DNA from: CAWUIO01 sp963922455
GTDB taxonomy: Bacteria; Bacteroidota; Bacteroidia; Cytophagales; Microscillaceae
Assembly (NCBI GenBank): GCA_963922455.1
Contig: CAWUIO010000014.1
Span: 1 to 64,000, forward strand
Length of the DNA: 64,000 nt
Direction of reading: 5' to 3'
Part shown: piece after piece, positions 1 to 10,100 of the stretch
How the letters are laid out: each line of letters starts with the position of its first letter
How positions within the stretch are numbered: position 1 is the first letter of the stretch
Translations under genes and position numbers: made by a program
Notes under the pieces: generated by a model
Told to the model about the DNA's origin: nothing
Databases searched by the model: none
The model's input: only the letters and a program-made list of their open reading frames with translations

Positions 1-42
1 AAAAATAGGAGGTTATTTTTATTTAATCTTTTGAGCAGCCTA

Positions 43-169
43 GGCTTCCCCGCGCTTTCAAGTGTATATTCCGTTTGGAAAAATGTAGCGGCGCGGGTCG
101 GGCTATCACTACTCGCCGGCCAACCCGCATCCAGCGACGGGCTCAAACAGGCCGTTCTATCCCTAAGCC
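43..169 (-). repeat. Dispersed structured repeat, copy 1
   Basis: Reverse-orientation copy of the roughly 130-bp family. It reads GGCTTAGGGATAGAACGG at its 5' end on the minus strand, has the class A central hairpin (CGTCGCTGG arm), the GAGTAG core and a CCCGCGC/GCGCGGG outer stem, and closes with AAGCC. It ends 12 bp before the stop codon of the minus-strand lipoprotein gene. Confidence 0.9.
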
Positions 170-180
170 AAGCCCCGTTT

Positions 181-1092
181 TTAAAAAATATATAAAGTTT
201 CCCCCTTTTCATTGGTAAAATAATCTTCAAAGGCCTTGCGGGTGGCCATTTTAAAATTTTTGAGGAGGTTTTGCTGAGCGTAATAATATTGATCCCCTGA
301 GCTAAGCGGCTCGGTTTGTTTTTCTTGGACAAGGGTCCGGTTGGTAATCCGCCTACCATTGGGTAAATACTGCTCTTGGGTTTGGGTCTTTTCTACAGTT
401 TTTTCTCGGCTGGTGGGCGGCATAAATCCCGGTGTGTTTTGGGCCTGAATGGGTATACTGCCTTGGTACTTCCCTTGTTTGAAGTCGAATAAGTGCCAAA
501 ACCCCTCCATATTTCCTCCCCCGTATTCATTTATCGGCGCTTGAAAGCTAAGAATATCCATAACCAAAATCCATCGAGGGTCCCACACCATCTGCACATC
601 ATAAAAGTCCTGCCGCATCTCTTTTAAAGTAGATAAAAAGGGGGTATGGGCATATTGATGGGCGATATAGTTCCCTTCTTGGATTCGATTGAAAATGCGG
701 TAGTAATCGGTATGAATATATGGTACAAAATTTTTTCCCGAGAAGGGATTCTCTCCCTCCAATAAGTCTTGTTTAACAAAACTTAGACATAGATACTCAG
801 CCGGAAAACGGCAGCTATCTGAGTATCCCCCACATACCGGAAAGTCTAGCTTTATTTTCTTATCCACATCTAAAGTATGGACTTGAGGCTCCTGTAACCA
901 AGTAACAATCTTTTGGTAACGCTCCTGAGCAACTTGGAAATCATCTTGTCGGGCCGTGGCAAAGCTATCCACTTGCGCCTCAATCATAGAGTCTTTTTGG
1001 GTTTGACTAAGATGAGCATAAGGCCTCTGATAGGTATCACATTGCACAAAAAAACTGATGCCCACCCAAAAAATAAATACATAACGAAGCAT
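181..1092 (-). CDS. Hypothetical lipoprotein
   Basis: I do not recognise this family. The reading frame could open at 1140, but the methionine at 1092 gives a clean lipoprotein signal: MLRYVFIFWV followed by a hydrophobic stretch and FVQC, with Cys18 as the likely lipidated residue. The roughly 285-residue mature part is soluble, rich in Gln, Tyr and Phe, and has no repeats or catalytic motif that I can name. The C-terminal third is polar and basic (around TNRTLVQEKQTEP). It is probably exported and anchored in the inner or outer membrane. It is divergent from the TIR gene, with about 180 bp between the two starts, so the two may share a regulatory region, but nothing else links them. Confidence 0.75.
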   Translation of the reverse strand: MLRYVFIFWVGISFFVQCDTYQRPYAHLSQTQKDSMIEAQVDSFATARQDDFQVAQERYQKIVTWLQEPQVHTLDVDKKIKLDFPVCGGYSDSCRFPAEYLCLSFVKQDLLEGENPFSGKNFVPYIHTDYYRIFNRIQEGNYIAHQYAHTPFLSTLKEMRQDFYDVQMVWDPRWILVMDILSFQAPINEYGGGNMEGFWHLFDFKQGKYQGSIPIQAQNTPGFMPPTSREKTVEKTQTQEQYLPNGRRITNRTLVQEKQTEPLSSGDQYYYAQQNLLKNFKMATRKAFEDYFTNEKGETLYIF

Positions 1093-1275
1093 ACGGCAAA
1101 GATTTAGGTTAACCATGTATGGATAGGGACGATAAAACACGATATAAGTTGAGGGCCTATTCCTAAGGAGCTAGATATGGGCCCAAAAAATAAACTGGTG
1201 ATATATTTTTTTTAGGTTGAATAACTGTATATTTCACGTTAAATTCAAGCATATTCTATTCAAAGCGCACAAAAC

Positions 1276-2031
1276 ATGGCCAAGATTTTTGTTTCCTATG
1301 CTCATGCCGATGAATCCTACAAGGATACCTTAGTCAATATCCACCTCAAGCCTATGCAAAGAGATGGTTGGATAGACAGTTGGGACGATAGACAAATTCT
1401 TCCTGGAACCGCTTGGAATAGTGAAATTAAAGAGCAATTGGAGGCTGCCGATATAATCCTGTTCTTAGTGAGCCCCGATTTTATGGCTTCCGACTACATC
1501 CATGATGTGGAAATAAAAAAAGCCTTAGAACGCCACGAGCGAGGGGAAGTTCGTGTAGTCCCTATTATTATACGCCCCTGTGACTGGGGATCTATCGGAA
1601 TTAATCAACTACAAGCTCTACCCAAAGATGCGAAGCCCATTTCTAGGTGGGAGGATGCAGATGAAGCTTGGCTGGATGTCGTAAAAGGCATTAAGAAAAT
1701 CATCCAAACGCCCCCTTCCGGCACCCCCAATACACCTCCGGGAGCCACTGAAAACAATAGCGCTTCCTCGCCCACCCAAGACATTTCTGGCCAGAAACAG
1801 GCGCTTACTGCCTTAATAGCTCAAGGCAGCGTAAAAAAAGCCCTAGAATCTCTATTGGAGGTCACTTCTCACGATGAGGACCTAAACAACCAGGCCATTT
1901 TACTCAATGCGCGCTTTAATAGTTTAGAAAGAGATCGCAATTCGGGTACCATCTCGACTAGTGATGCGGGCATTCGACAAAACCAAATCACGAGTGCGAT
2001 GCTTTCCTTAATTAGAGACTTGGAAGAGTAG
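1276..2031 (+). CDS. TIR domain protein with C-terminal effector-associated domain (EAD11-like)
   Basis: Residues 1-145 form a bacterial TIR domain: the N-terminal IFVSYAHAD strand/loop, the LVSPDF strand, and SDYIHDVEIKKAL, in which Glu79 is at the position of the catalytic glutamate of NAD-cleaving TIRs. A Pro/Ser/Thr-rich linker (about 146-173) leads to a helical module of about 75 residues that begins QALTALIAQGSVKKALESLL. It contains LNARFNSLERDRNSGTIS and ends in AMLSLIRDLEE. I recognise this pattern as effector-associated domain 11, a small adaptor found with STAND and TIR effectors in bacterial conflict systems. NAD hydrolysis on activation through a partner EAD is therefore inferred, not shown. 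No second EAD11 protein is visible in the window, so any partner lies elsewhere. The protein is cytosolic and has no signal peptide. Confidence 0.85.
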   Translation: MAKIFVSYAHADESYKDTLVNIHLKPMQRDGWIDSWDDRQILPGTAWNSEIKEQLEAADIILFLVSPDFMASDYIHDVEIKKALERHERGEVRVVPIIIRPCDWGSIGINQLQALPKDAKPISRWEDADEAWLDVVKGIKKIIQTPPSGTPNTPPGATENNSASSPTQDISGQKQALTALIAQGSVKKALESLLEVTSHDEDLNNQAILLNARFNSLERDRNSGTISTSDAGIRQNQITSAMLSLIRDLEE

Positions 2032-2039
2032 GATTTTTT

Positions 2040-2169
2040 GGCTTAGGGATAGAGCCATTTGTTTGAGCCCGCCGCTGGTATGTGGGAGGGCCGGCGAGTG
2101 GCGAAAGCCCGGCCCGCGCCGGCACTTATTTTCTACTTAGAAACCATGTGCATAGCGCGGGCAAGCCCC
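2040..2169 (+). repeat. Dispersed structured repeat, copy 2
   Basis: Class A copy between two convergent genes, 8 bp after the TIR stop codon and 17 bp from the YfhO stop codon. The central hairpin CCGCTGG.../...CCGGCGAG is followed by GTGG instead of the usual GTAG. The outer stem is CCCGCGC/GCGCGGG and the element ends CAAGCCCC. Confidence 0.9.
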
Positions 2170-2186
2170 CTGGGTTTTTCGTTTAT

Positions 2187-4730
2187 TTACCCCGCATCTT
2201 CGGCTTGAATATCTTCCACGTTAAGTTGCTTAAATGAAAAATACGCGGCGGCTCCCAAGAAGAGTACCAGGAGGATAGAACATATTAAGGTAATGCTTTG
2301 CCCCAAACGGAAATAGGGTGAAACGAAGCGGCACTCAATGGTGTGCTTTCCGGCTGGTAAGCGCATCCCCCGGAGGAGATAATTGCAACGGAAGTGGGGC
2401 ACCTCCTGGCCATCTACCGTAAAAACCCACTCACTACGTCCTTCTTGCACATAGTAAATCTCTGAAAATACCACCACTTGCTCGGTTTTAGAATCGCTGG
2501 AATATACCAAACGGTCGGGCTCATACGTTACTAGGTTAATTTTCGCATCCGGGTCAGCTTGGTTCTTCCAGCCTTCCAATTGGGAGGCAAATCGTTCATC
2601 TACCAGCACCGTTTTCTTAGGGTCTAGACCATTTAAGGCTTCTATTTCGGCATCGGCATCGGGTACTACTTTGACTTCTTCTACAAACCAAGCATTGCCC
2701 AAAGCCGCCGGATTCACCCGAGCCTGATACCCCGCTTCTCCCCGAGTGATAAAGTACTTTGTATTGAGCATATTAAAAGCTTCCCGGTTATTCTTCACCA
2801 GATGATTATCGGCAAACTCATTAAACCGTCGCAATTTGGCGGCATGGTAGCCTCCAATGGAGTGATGGAAACGAGAGGTTATCCCATCGTTAAATGGGTT
2901 AAGGGTTAAGTTTACTACCCGGAAATGACTCACCGTATCTTGCATGATTTGCAAATTGGCGTCATTTGGCCGCAGACGTTGTTCAAAACGACGGTCATTG
3001 ACAAAGTCATCTTCATTCAGGTAGCGCATGGATACTGACCAAAGATCGATCAAGGTAAGCGCACTCAGCAAGCCTACCATCATCAACAGGCTTATCTTTT
3101 CAATCAAAAACACCCAAATCACCCCAACGGCCAAGGCAATAAAAATAAAGGAACGAAAGGCATCGCTACGCATCATATTGGCCCGGTCATCCTCTATGGC
3201 ATCCATAATTTCGTTGGCAATTTGCTCATTATTTTGCAACTGCTGCACTAAGCCCGAGCGGAAGGATTCGTCCCTATTGATAAGCTTTTCTTCTCCATCT
3301 GCACTTTCTTCCACCATATCCGTGGCCCGGAAGCTTAAGAAAGAAGATCCTAGCAAAGCAAAAAACAGCACCAAGCCCCCCACGACTCCACCGCTTATGC
3401 GCAGTTGACGCATGGCAAAATCTCGATCCAGATCGGGAGAAAATAATTCTTTTAATCCCAAAACGCCCATCCAAACAGCAAACAACTGCAAGACCGTCAG
3501 GATCATGGTCACCGCCCGGAATTTGTTATACAGGGGCACGGTATCAAAAACGGTGTAGTTAAACCAGGCCAAGTTCTTACCCCATGAGAGCATTAAAAAC
3601 AAGATTGAGATTGTCAAAAGCCACCATTTGATGGGGCTTTTGCTCATTAAAAAGCCAAATACAAAGAAGAAACAAACAATGGCACCCATATAAGCGGGCC
3701 CTCCCGTAAAAGGGAGGTTTCCCCAATAATAGGGGAAGCTGGCGGCGACTCTTGGGTTGAGGCCATAATCTTGCAAAGTTGTGCCCGTAGCCGACTCAGG
3801 CCCTATGGTTTCACCCGAGTTGGATCCTCCCCCGTAAAAATTGGGGATGATCAAGGTAAAGGTTTCGCTGATACCATAACTCCAGTCAAAAGCATAGTTG
3901 CGATCTAGTCCGCCACTTGTCGACTGCACATTGCTCTTTAATTCACTTCCTCCCCGGATGGTTTCCTGGGAGTAATCATACAAAACCATCAGGCGACTGG
4001 CGTGAGAGCCTACACTCAACATGCCGGAAAAGACCAAAACCCCAGTTGCCATAGCAAATTGCTTTAAGCGGACCGCTCTATCTTCGGGGTTCAACAAGAT
4101 TTGCCCCAACTCGAATAAGACATAAAAAACTAAGGCAATCAGGATATAGTAGGTTACTTGCACGTGGTTGGCATATAATTCTATACCGGCAAATAAGGCC
4201 GCTAATGACCCTCCCAACAAGTACTTTCCTCGGTAAGTTAAGATCACAGCCCCAATAAAAGGAGGAGCAAAAGCCATAGCCAATACTTTGGATATATGCC
4301 CCGCTTCGATGTTCAAAGCATGGTAAGAGGAAAAGGTAAAGCCCACCGCACCAAATATGCCGATCCAAGGGTTATAGCCAAGCATCACCAGCATCAAGTA
4401 AAAGCCAAACATTTTCAGGAAAAATAAATTGGCTGGCTCGGGTACTAAATAGCTAAGTGCCCTGCCTAATTTGGTGGTGATGCTATTGGGATAATCCAAA
4501 TACACCATAAATGCGGGCATTCCGCCAAACAAAGCATTGGTCCAGAGGGCATAGCGCCCTGTTTCTTTTTTATATTCTATCAGCTCTTGGGAGGCCGATT
4601 CGTGTTGCACCACATCATTTTGCCGGAGGGCTTTATCCTGGGTTATAGGAAAATTATAAACAATACTAGCGATAAAAAACCCCAGCAAAATCAAAAAATG
4701 GGGCAATAAACGATTGAGGAATTGTTTCAT
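2187..4730 (-). CDS. YfhO-like polytopic membrane protein
   Basis: This 847-residue inner-membrane protein has a dozen or so hydrophobic segments, starting with one at about residues 9-28 and a cluster at about 95-245. Further segments lie at about 340-460 and 525-575, followed by a soluble C-terminal domain (about 600-800) and a final membrane segment near 815-835. The layout, and motifs such as NDVVQHESASQELIEYKKETG after the first helix and the C-terminal FSEIYYVQEGRSEW / LPAGKHTIECRF, match the bacterial YfhO family, which is related to GT-C type lipid-linked glycosyltransferases. A role in modifying a cell-envelope polymer is likely from the family; the substrate cannot be read from the sequence. 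The gene appears to be monocistronic. Confidence 0.8.
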   Translation of the reverse strand: MKQFLNRLLPHFLILLGFFIASIVYNFPITQDKALRQNDVVQHESASQELIEYKKETGRYALWTNALFGGMPAFMVYLDYPNSITTKLGRALSYLVPEPANLFFLKMFGFYLMLVMLGYNPWIGIFGAVGFTFSSYHALNIEAGHISKVLAMAFAPPFIGAVILTYRGKYLLGGSLAALFAGIELYANHVQVTYYILIALVFYVLFELGQILLNPEDRAVRLKQFAMATGVLVFSGMLSVGSHASRLMVLYDYSQETIRGGSELKSNVQSTSGGLDRNYAFDWSYGISETFTLIIPNFYGGGSNSGETIGPESATGTTLQDYGLNPRVAASFPYYWGNLPFTGGPAYMGAIVCFFFVFGFLMSKSPIKWWLLTISILFLMLSWGKNLAWFNYTVFDTVPLYNKFRAVTMILTVLQLFAVWMGVLGLKELFSPDLDRDFAMRQLRISGGVVGGLVLFFALLGSSFLSFRATDMVEESADGEEKLINRDESFRSGLVQQLQNNEQIANEIMDAIEDDRANMMRSDAFRSFIFIALAVGVIWVFLIEKISLLMMVGLLSALTLIDLWSVSMRYLNEDDFVNDRRFEQRLRPNDANLQIMQDTVSHFRVVNLTLNPFNDGITSRFHHSIGGYHAAKLRRFNEFADNHLVKNNREAFNMLNTKYFITRGEAGYQARVNPAALGNAWFVEEVKVVPDADAEIEALNGLDPKKTVLVDERFASQLEGWKNQADPDAKINLVTYEPDRLVYSSDSKTEQVVVFSEIYYVQEGRSEWVFTVDGQEVPHFRCNYLLRGMRLPAGKHTIECRFVSPYFRLGQSITLICSILLVLFLGAAAYFSFKQLNVEDIQAEDAG

Positions 4731-5084
4731 AAACGGAAGACTTTATCAATTTCCCTAGGGCGGGTATTGGTATTGGTTTTGATAATCTCACCTTCAAGAC
4801 ATTAGGGGAGTCCCCAGGGACACATTCCTTCATGACTAGGCGCGTAGCAGCAGCAAATAAACAGACTTATTCCCAGATATCAAACTGAGATTTAGGAATA
4901 TAAAACGAATAGGAGGGCTGTCCTTCTGGCTGCTTGGAAGGCTCCTCGCGAAGTGGCTTGTTTGCTTGCCCAGCCAGAAGTTAGGGATTTAGCGGCTCAT
5001 TGGCCCTATCCTTCCCTTGCTAGGCTCAAGTTTTAAAGAATACAGGGGCTTTACCTCAGCCGTTTGGGGTCTATGGTGCCTATT
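4731..5084. other. Intergenic stretch with a long inverted repeat and a decayed repeat copy
   Basis: No gene is visible. The stretch holds a 10-bp perfect inverted repeat, CTTCTGGCTG at 4923-4932 and CAGCCAGAAG at 4971-4980. Immediately after it, from 4981, is a sequence (TTAGGGATTTAGCGGC) matching 14 of 16 positions of the 5' end of the dispersed repeat. The rest of the copy is unrecognisable, so this looks like a decayed member of the family. Confidence 0.5.
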
Positions 5085-5897
5085 TTACTTAACTCGGATA
5101 ATTTGTCCTGGCTCCACCGATTTACTGGATAATCTGTTTAAGTCAATTATCTCTTGTATACTCACTGAGTAATGCTTGGCAATCGAGGCTAAAGCTTCCT
5201 GGGAGCCCACCTCGTGGAATACATACATTTGGGCAGGGGTCCGATTGCCATAATGCCGAAAGTATTCCGGTCTTACAAAAAATTCATCGGCACGAATCTG
5301 ATACTTTTTCTTAAAGTCATAAAGTAGTCGGGGATTGATGGTATAGCCTTGATAACGCACTTCAAAATGCAGGTGAGGACCGGTGCTAAACCCAGTATTG
5401 CCCCCTCGGCCAATCAAGGTACCGGCATCTACTCTTTGTCCCCGCCTCACGTGCCGCTTATGTAAATGCCCATAAAGCGTTTCCAGGCCATTATCGTGTT
5501 GAATCAATACATAATTTCCGTAACCTCGATCATAAGCTGAAACTTTCACTTTACCGGCAAACACAGAAAAGACAGGATCACCCGTGCGCAGGGCCAAATC
5601 GATCCCGTGGTGAAATTTACCCCATCGCGGGCCAAATCCAGAGGTTTTTATTCGAGTATTCAGCAAGGGGGGAGCCCAGTATTCTTCCTTAGCGACATCA
5701 AAAAGGCGGATATAGATGGGGCCATCCATTCGGACAGGATCAAAATTCACTTTTTCTTGAAAGTGAAAGGTAAGTAAAGGATTTACGCAGGGTGCCATTT
5801 CAAGGTGGGCACTATCTCCTTGAGCTTCCAATTGAGCCCGCACTTGCCCCCAAGGAAACAACACACATAAACTATATAAAAAAGCGAAACGAAACAT
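5085..5897 (-). CDS. M23 family metallopeptidase with C-terminal LysM domain
   Basis: A secreted cell-wall endopeptidase. Residues 1-21 are a signal peptide. The peptidase M23 (lysostaphin/NlpD-type) domain spans about 85-190 and retains the zinc and catalytic residues: H96-x3-D100 in FHHGID, and H175 and H177 in GPHLHFEV, plus the typical GYGNYVLIQHDNGLETLYGH strand. A LysM module covers about 228-270 (EALASIAKHYSVSIQEIIDLN ... GQIIRVK) and should bind peptidoglycan. All key residues are present, so it is expected to be active on peptide cross-bridges. It starts 2 bp after the outer-membrane barrel gene and belongs to the three-gene run headed by the STAND NTPase. Confidence 0.93.
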   Translation of the reverse strand: MFRFAFLYSLCVLFPWGQVRAQLEAQGDSAHLEMAPCVNPLLTFHFQEKVNFDPVRMDGPIYIRLFDVAKEEYWAPPLLNTRIKTSGFGPRWGKFHHGIDLALRTGDPVFSVFAGKVKVSAYDRGYGNYVLIQHDNGLETLYGHLHKRHVRRGQRVDAGTLIGRGGNTGFSTGPHLHFEVRYQGYTINPRLLYDFKKKYQIRADEFFVRPEYFRHYGNRTPAQMYVFHEVGSQEALASIAKHYSVSIQEIIDLNRLSSKSVEPGQIIRVK

Positions 5898-5899
5898 GC

Positions 5900-7162
5900 C
5901 TAATCTTCCCCAAACCGGATAGGTATACCCTTGACGGGTCCATCATACAAACGAACCGGTTTATATACTGGTAATAAATACGTCAAACTTATGGAAACGG
6001 AGGTCATTTTAAAATTGCTATCAATATACCCGAAGTCGTACAGCATTCTTTGTTGATTTTCGGCACTAGAAAAGCGTTCATCCCCATTGACGACGTCTAG
6101 GATAGCGTAATGAAACCTACCTTCTAGGAGCAAATCTCCTCCTGATTTCACAAAGTTTTTCAAGCGTACCCCCCCTCCGATAATAGCTGAGACATTAAAG
6201 GGGTTCCTTTGGTTTGATTGAGTGAGTTTAAAAGAGCCATTAATCGGGTCACGGGTGGTTCCCCCGCCCCCTTCACTTCCTCCACCTAGGCTTCCCAGGT
6301 CATCGGAACGGCTTAGATCGGCTTCGGCTCTAAGTAAATATTGTAAGGATACTCCTGCTTGCAAAAAGGGCTGGAATTTATTCTTAAAGTTTTGAATTTC
6401 GCCACTGGCCAATCTTCGGCTATTTCGCCGAAAATGGTAACGAAACAAAAGGGGCAAATTGATCCATTCTTGAGTTTCGTCAAATTTTAAGTTGGCAAAG
6501 CCTAAGACATTGTCATCAAAGGAGTAGGATTGGCGACTGTATATGAGTTCCCCCACGATAGAAGCTTTGAAGGCAGGTTTGATGATGGGTATTTCGGCTA
6601 CCAATCCTATCTCGATACCAGGCTCGGCTTTATAATCTCGTGAAGCGCCCGCGGCTGTATTGTCAACTCGAAATTCTTCGGTTACTCGAGGCCCTGAATA
6701 ATTTCCCCCTCCCTTTAAACCATAGTAGTAAATAGGCCATGACCGGAGCGAGTTATACAAATCTTCAAACTCGACTACGTCACGTTCGGGAGCATTGTCC
6801 TTGGGAGAGTAGTCGGGGTTACTTTGAAGGCGTTTCTTCATAAAATCCTTCATCCGGCTTTCGGCTTGTCTATTTTCATCCCGGTACAGATGAAATATGA
6901 TTAAAAAAGCATAGGCCTCCAGTTTGTCTTCCCCTTTGAGGGAGGCCAAGCATTTTCTGAGTTGGCTTTGATTGCCTGGATTGGCCAAGTCTTTTCGAGA
7001 CTCCTTCCCTAACTCATCCACATCTCCGGTTCTCCAGGCTTCTCTTAGTTGATTCAGAAACCCTTCGCACTCATTGCTTTGGCCCCAGGCAGCATGGGTA
7101 TTGCCTAAGAACAAGCATACGAAGAGTAGTGTACAAAATCTGGTAAAAAAATGAAAAGACAT
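5900..7162 (-). CDS. Secreted outer-membrane beta-barrel protein (PorT-like)
   Basis: A 420-residue exported protein with a signal peptide (residues 1-27, ending in HAAWGQ). Residues 30-150 are helical and charged and include FLNQLREAWRTGDVDELG, possibly a TPR-like periplasmic segment. From about 150 onward the sequence is built of alternating strands with aromatic ends (YSGPRVTEEF, INLPLLFRYHF, FLQAGVSLQYLLRAEA, SVSISLTYLLPVYKP), typical of a Bacteroidota barrel of the outer-membrane protein beta-barrel/PorT group. A Gly-rich loop (GSLGGGSEGGGGT) sits near residue 295. It lies 10 bp downstream of the STAND-WD40 gene and 2 bp upstream of the M23 gene, so all three are probably cotranscribed. 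The function is unknown. Confidence 0.8.
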   Translation of the reverse strand: MSFHFFTRFCTLLFVCLFLGNTHAAWGQSNECEGFLNQLREAWRTGDVDELGKESRKDLANPGNQSQLRKCLASLKGEDKLEAYAFLIIFHLYRDENRQAESRMKDFMKKRLQSNPDYSPKDNAPERDVVEFEDLYNSLRSWPIYYYGLKGGGNYSGPRVTEEFRVDNTAAGASRDYKAEPGIEIGLVAEIPIIKPAFKASIVGELIYSRQSYSFDDNVLGFANLKFDETQEWINLPLLFRYHFRRNSRRLASGEIQNFKNKFQPFLQAGVSLQYLLRAEADLSRSDDLGSLGGGSEGGGGTTRDPINGSFKLTQSNQRNPFNVSAIIGGGVRLKNFVKSGGDLLLEGRFHYAILDVVNGDERFSSAENQQRMLYDFGYIDSNFKMTSVSISLTYLLPVYKPVRLYDGPVKGIPIRFGED

Positions 7163-7172
7163 GTGTGTTTTT

Positions 7173-10100
7173 TTAGGGTGTATTGGCCGAAATTACTTGA
7201 CGACAAGAGGATTGACGCTTTAAGGCTTCAATACCCACAAACCGGGCCCATTCCTTGGTATTCATTTCCGTTCGCATCCCATTTTTAACGAGTTCCGAGC
7301 AGATCATATTACCAAACTCTTTAAAATTGACGGGCCAAACTCGGAATTGCTTATCCCGGGTTCCCGCCAAAACGTGCTGCCCATCACTAGTAAATACGAC
7401 CGACCAAATAAAATCCTTATGATCATCCAAAACAATGGGGGGGGAGTCATAGCTTTTCTTGGTAGAGACATCCCATATTCTTACGGTTTTATCGTAGCTA
7501 CCTGTAGCTAAGAGGTTGCCATTCGGACTAAAAGCCAATGACTGGATACGGCTGCGATGCCCTCTTAAGGTTACCCCCAGGGCTTGGGCAGTCAAGGAGC
7601 TTGGGTTTATCTTAAATACATTTACTTCCCCCTTTACATTACCTATGGCGAGCTTACCATCTTCACTAAAGGCCAAGGCCCGAACTTCGTCTACATCGCT
7701 AAACACAGAGCGAGCCCCGGCCACGCTACTTGCTTGATTGTAATTTAGTATTTTCACCTCGTTGTTTTGGGCGAAAACCAAACAGTTTTTCCACACCGCT
7801 ACCCGGTTGAGTAATTCCTCATTTCCCACAATGGCAAAGCTGGAATTACTTGGTTCAAGGTTTTTATAGCTTTTGGCTTCAGTTCCTTGGAAGTCCCAGA
7901 CCCGCAAAATTCCTTGATCGTCTACACTTAGCAATTTGTTGTCTTCCACAAAGCTCATATACCGCACCTGGGATGCCTTGGTATCCAGATAGCCTAATGG
8001 CCCCTTTTTTAAATTATTGGCATCAAAGATCAATATCGGAGCGTAATATCCCGCCACGGCTAATAAATTTTGAGAGGGATTAAGCGCCAGTGATCGGTGG
8101 ATAAGCTGCTGTTGCTGCTTGTTTTGGGTAACTTCGGGATGCCAGGAGTCTATGGGAGCAATGGCGCTTCCCATATCTACCGACCATGTATGCACATAAC
8201 CGTCACTGCCCCCAGAGAAAACTCGGTTGTTATTGGCTTGAATAAGGGCTCGTATATTGGAATTATGCCCTACTAAGTGGTTAAATTCATTTCCTTTGAG
8301 CTCTCGTACGGCATAATATAGGCCCGAGTACACATCGGGGTCTTCGTAGCTTCCTTGGTACTCAATATGAATATTAAAAGCTTCTTGGGCTACCAGGGCC
8401 TGGAGGTTAGGGTCTTCAATCTCTCTTGACTTTTTGGCCATCAGGCGAGACTTGGTAAGTACACTAATTCTTAGGGCATTGTTATTGGCCTCGATAGCTT
8501 CCAGTTTACTGAGCTCGGCCTCGATCTGTTTTTCTTGGGCTATGAGTTTTTGAAGTTCGGCCTCGTCGGCTTCTTGCTGGGCAATTATATTAGCATCTAG
8601 GGCCTCTTTTTCCTTTATTCTCGCCTTGATGGCGTTTTGTTCGGCCCTATTCTTTTCCATTTTTGCATTTAAAGCCTCTCGCTGCGCTTTGGCATTGGCC
8701 ACAAGGGCCTCCTTGGCCGAGGCTTCGGCAATAAATCGAGCGGTTTTGGCCGAATCGGCCTGCAACTCAGCCAGTTCCTTTTGGGTTTCTGCCTCTTTTT
8801 TCTGCATTTCGGCTTCTTTCTTTTGCTGCTCGGCATAATAACTTTGCAGAATGGCGTAGTAGCCGAAAATACCCGCAAACAGGGCTATGATGGAGATGGC
8901 AATGGTAACCATCCGAGATTGCTTTCTACGACGGATTCGTCTTTCCTCTTCGTTTCGCCGTTCCCTTTCTTCCTCTTCTTTACTAAACTTTATATACTCA
9001 ATGGTCCGGTCATAGTCTTCGTGGTAGCGGATCCCCCAGGCCTTGGTAGGCTGTTGGAGTTTCATCCACTCGAGGGCTACCCCCAAGTTGGTCTCTTTGA
9101 GCAAAGAAGCCCTACCCAACTGGTGTTTTTCGGCGTCTTCGGCAATGCGACGGTAGGTCTTTACGGAGTCTTCTTCATCTTGCACCCAAATTTGGAGTTT
9201 GTCCCAGATTCGAATGAGACTTTCGTGGGCAATATCAATGGTGCTTTGCTCATTCATTTCAACTTCAGGTGGGGGCATTAGGAAGCCACGGTCCTGGGTA
9301 CGAAATTTATTAATCACAAAGGCTACTTCCCGGTTATCCCGGCCTACGATGTAAGCCAGGTTCTCTAAACTAGTAGGCCTTCGTATTTTTTTTCCTTCTT
9401 CGGTTATTTCGGTGATGGCCCGGAAAACACGCTCACATAATGTTTGATTGTCGGGATTTAACTCTTTGTAGGCTTCTCCGGCATGGATGGAAAGTGCCTG
9501 AGACATGGTCCCAATCATCTCGTAGTGGTAGAGATCCATGGACTGGTTGTCTAAGGGCTTAATTTGATATTGTTTTTGCCAAAAATCCCAGGTACGCATT
9601 AAAGCATGTTGCATCACGGGGAGGCGGTCGGGTTTATTACCCGCATCGTTTAGGATAGCATCTACCAAATCATCGCTGATTTGTCCATCAAAGGCATCTA
9701 CTGGCCCGGTGATGGCTTCCCGAATTTCGTCCTTGGTCATGTAGGGGATCAAAAACTGGCTGGAATTGATCAAACGGGTCAATTCGGGGAATTGCGAACA
9801 CTTGCCGACAAAATCATCCCGCATGGTTATCGCGATGTGCAAAGCATTGTGACTTTGCCGGGCGGCATTTACCAACATACGGATGAAGACTTCCGACTCA
9901 TCTTGGTTTTCTACATTGATATCTTCAAAGCGATATAATTCTTCAAATTGATCAATGTAAAGCAGAAAATGTTGGTTGGGGTCTTGGGGGAAAATTTCGG
10001 CTACGATTTGGCCCAATTCTCCGGGGGCCTCCAAAAGCCTTTGATAATAGGTCTCTATTTCATTTTCTGAGAAGTCTTTGGGATAAGCGGCTTTGCAAAC

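Noticed and set aside
8781..9281. 166-codon plus-strand frame inside the STAND gene
   Set aside because: It is antisense to the coiled-coil and NTPase coding region, which has clear protein motifs; its low-complexity Phe/Leu translation is the shadow of the Glu/Lys coiled coil.
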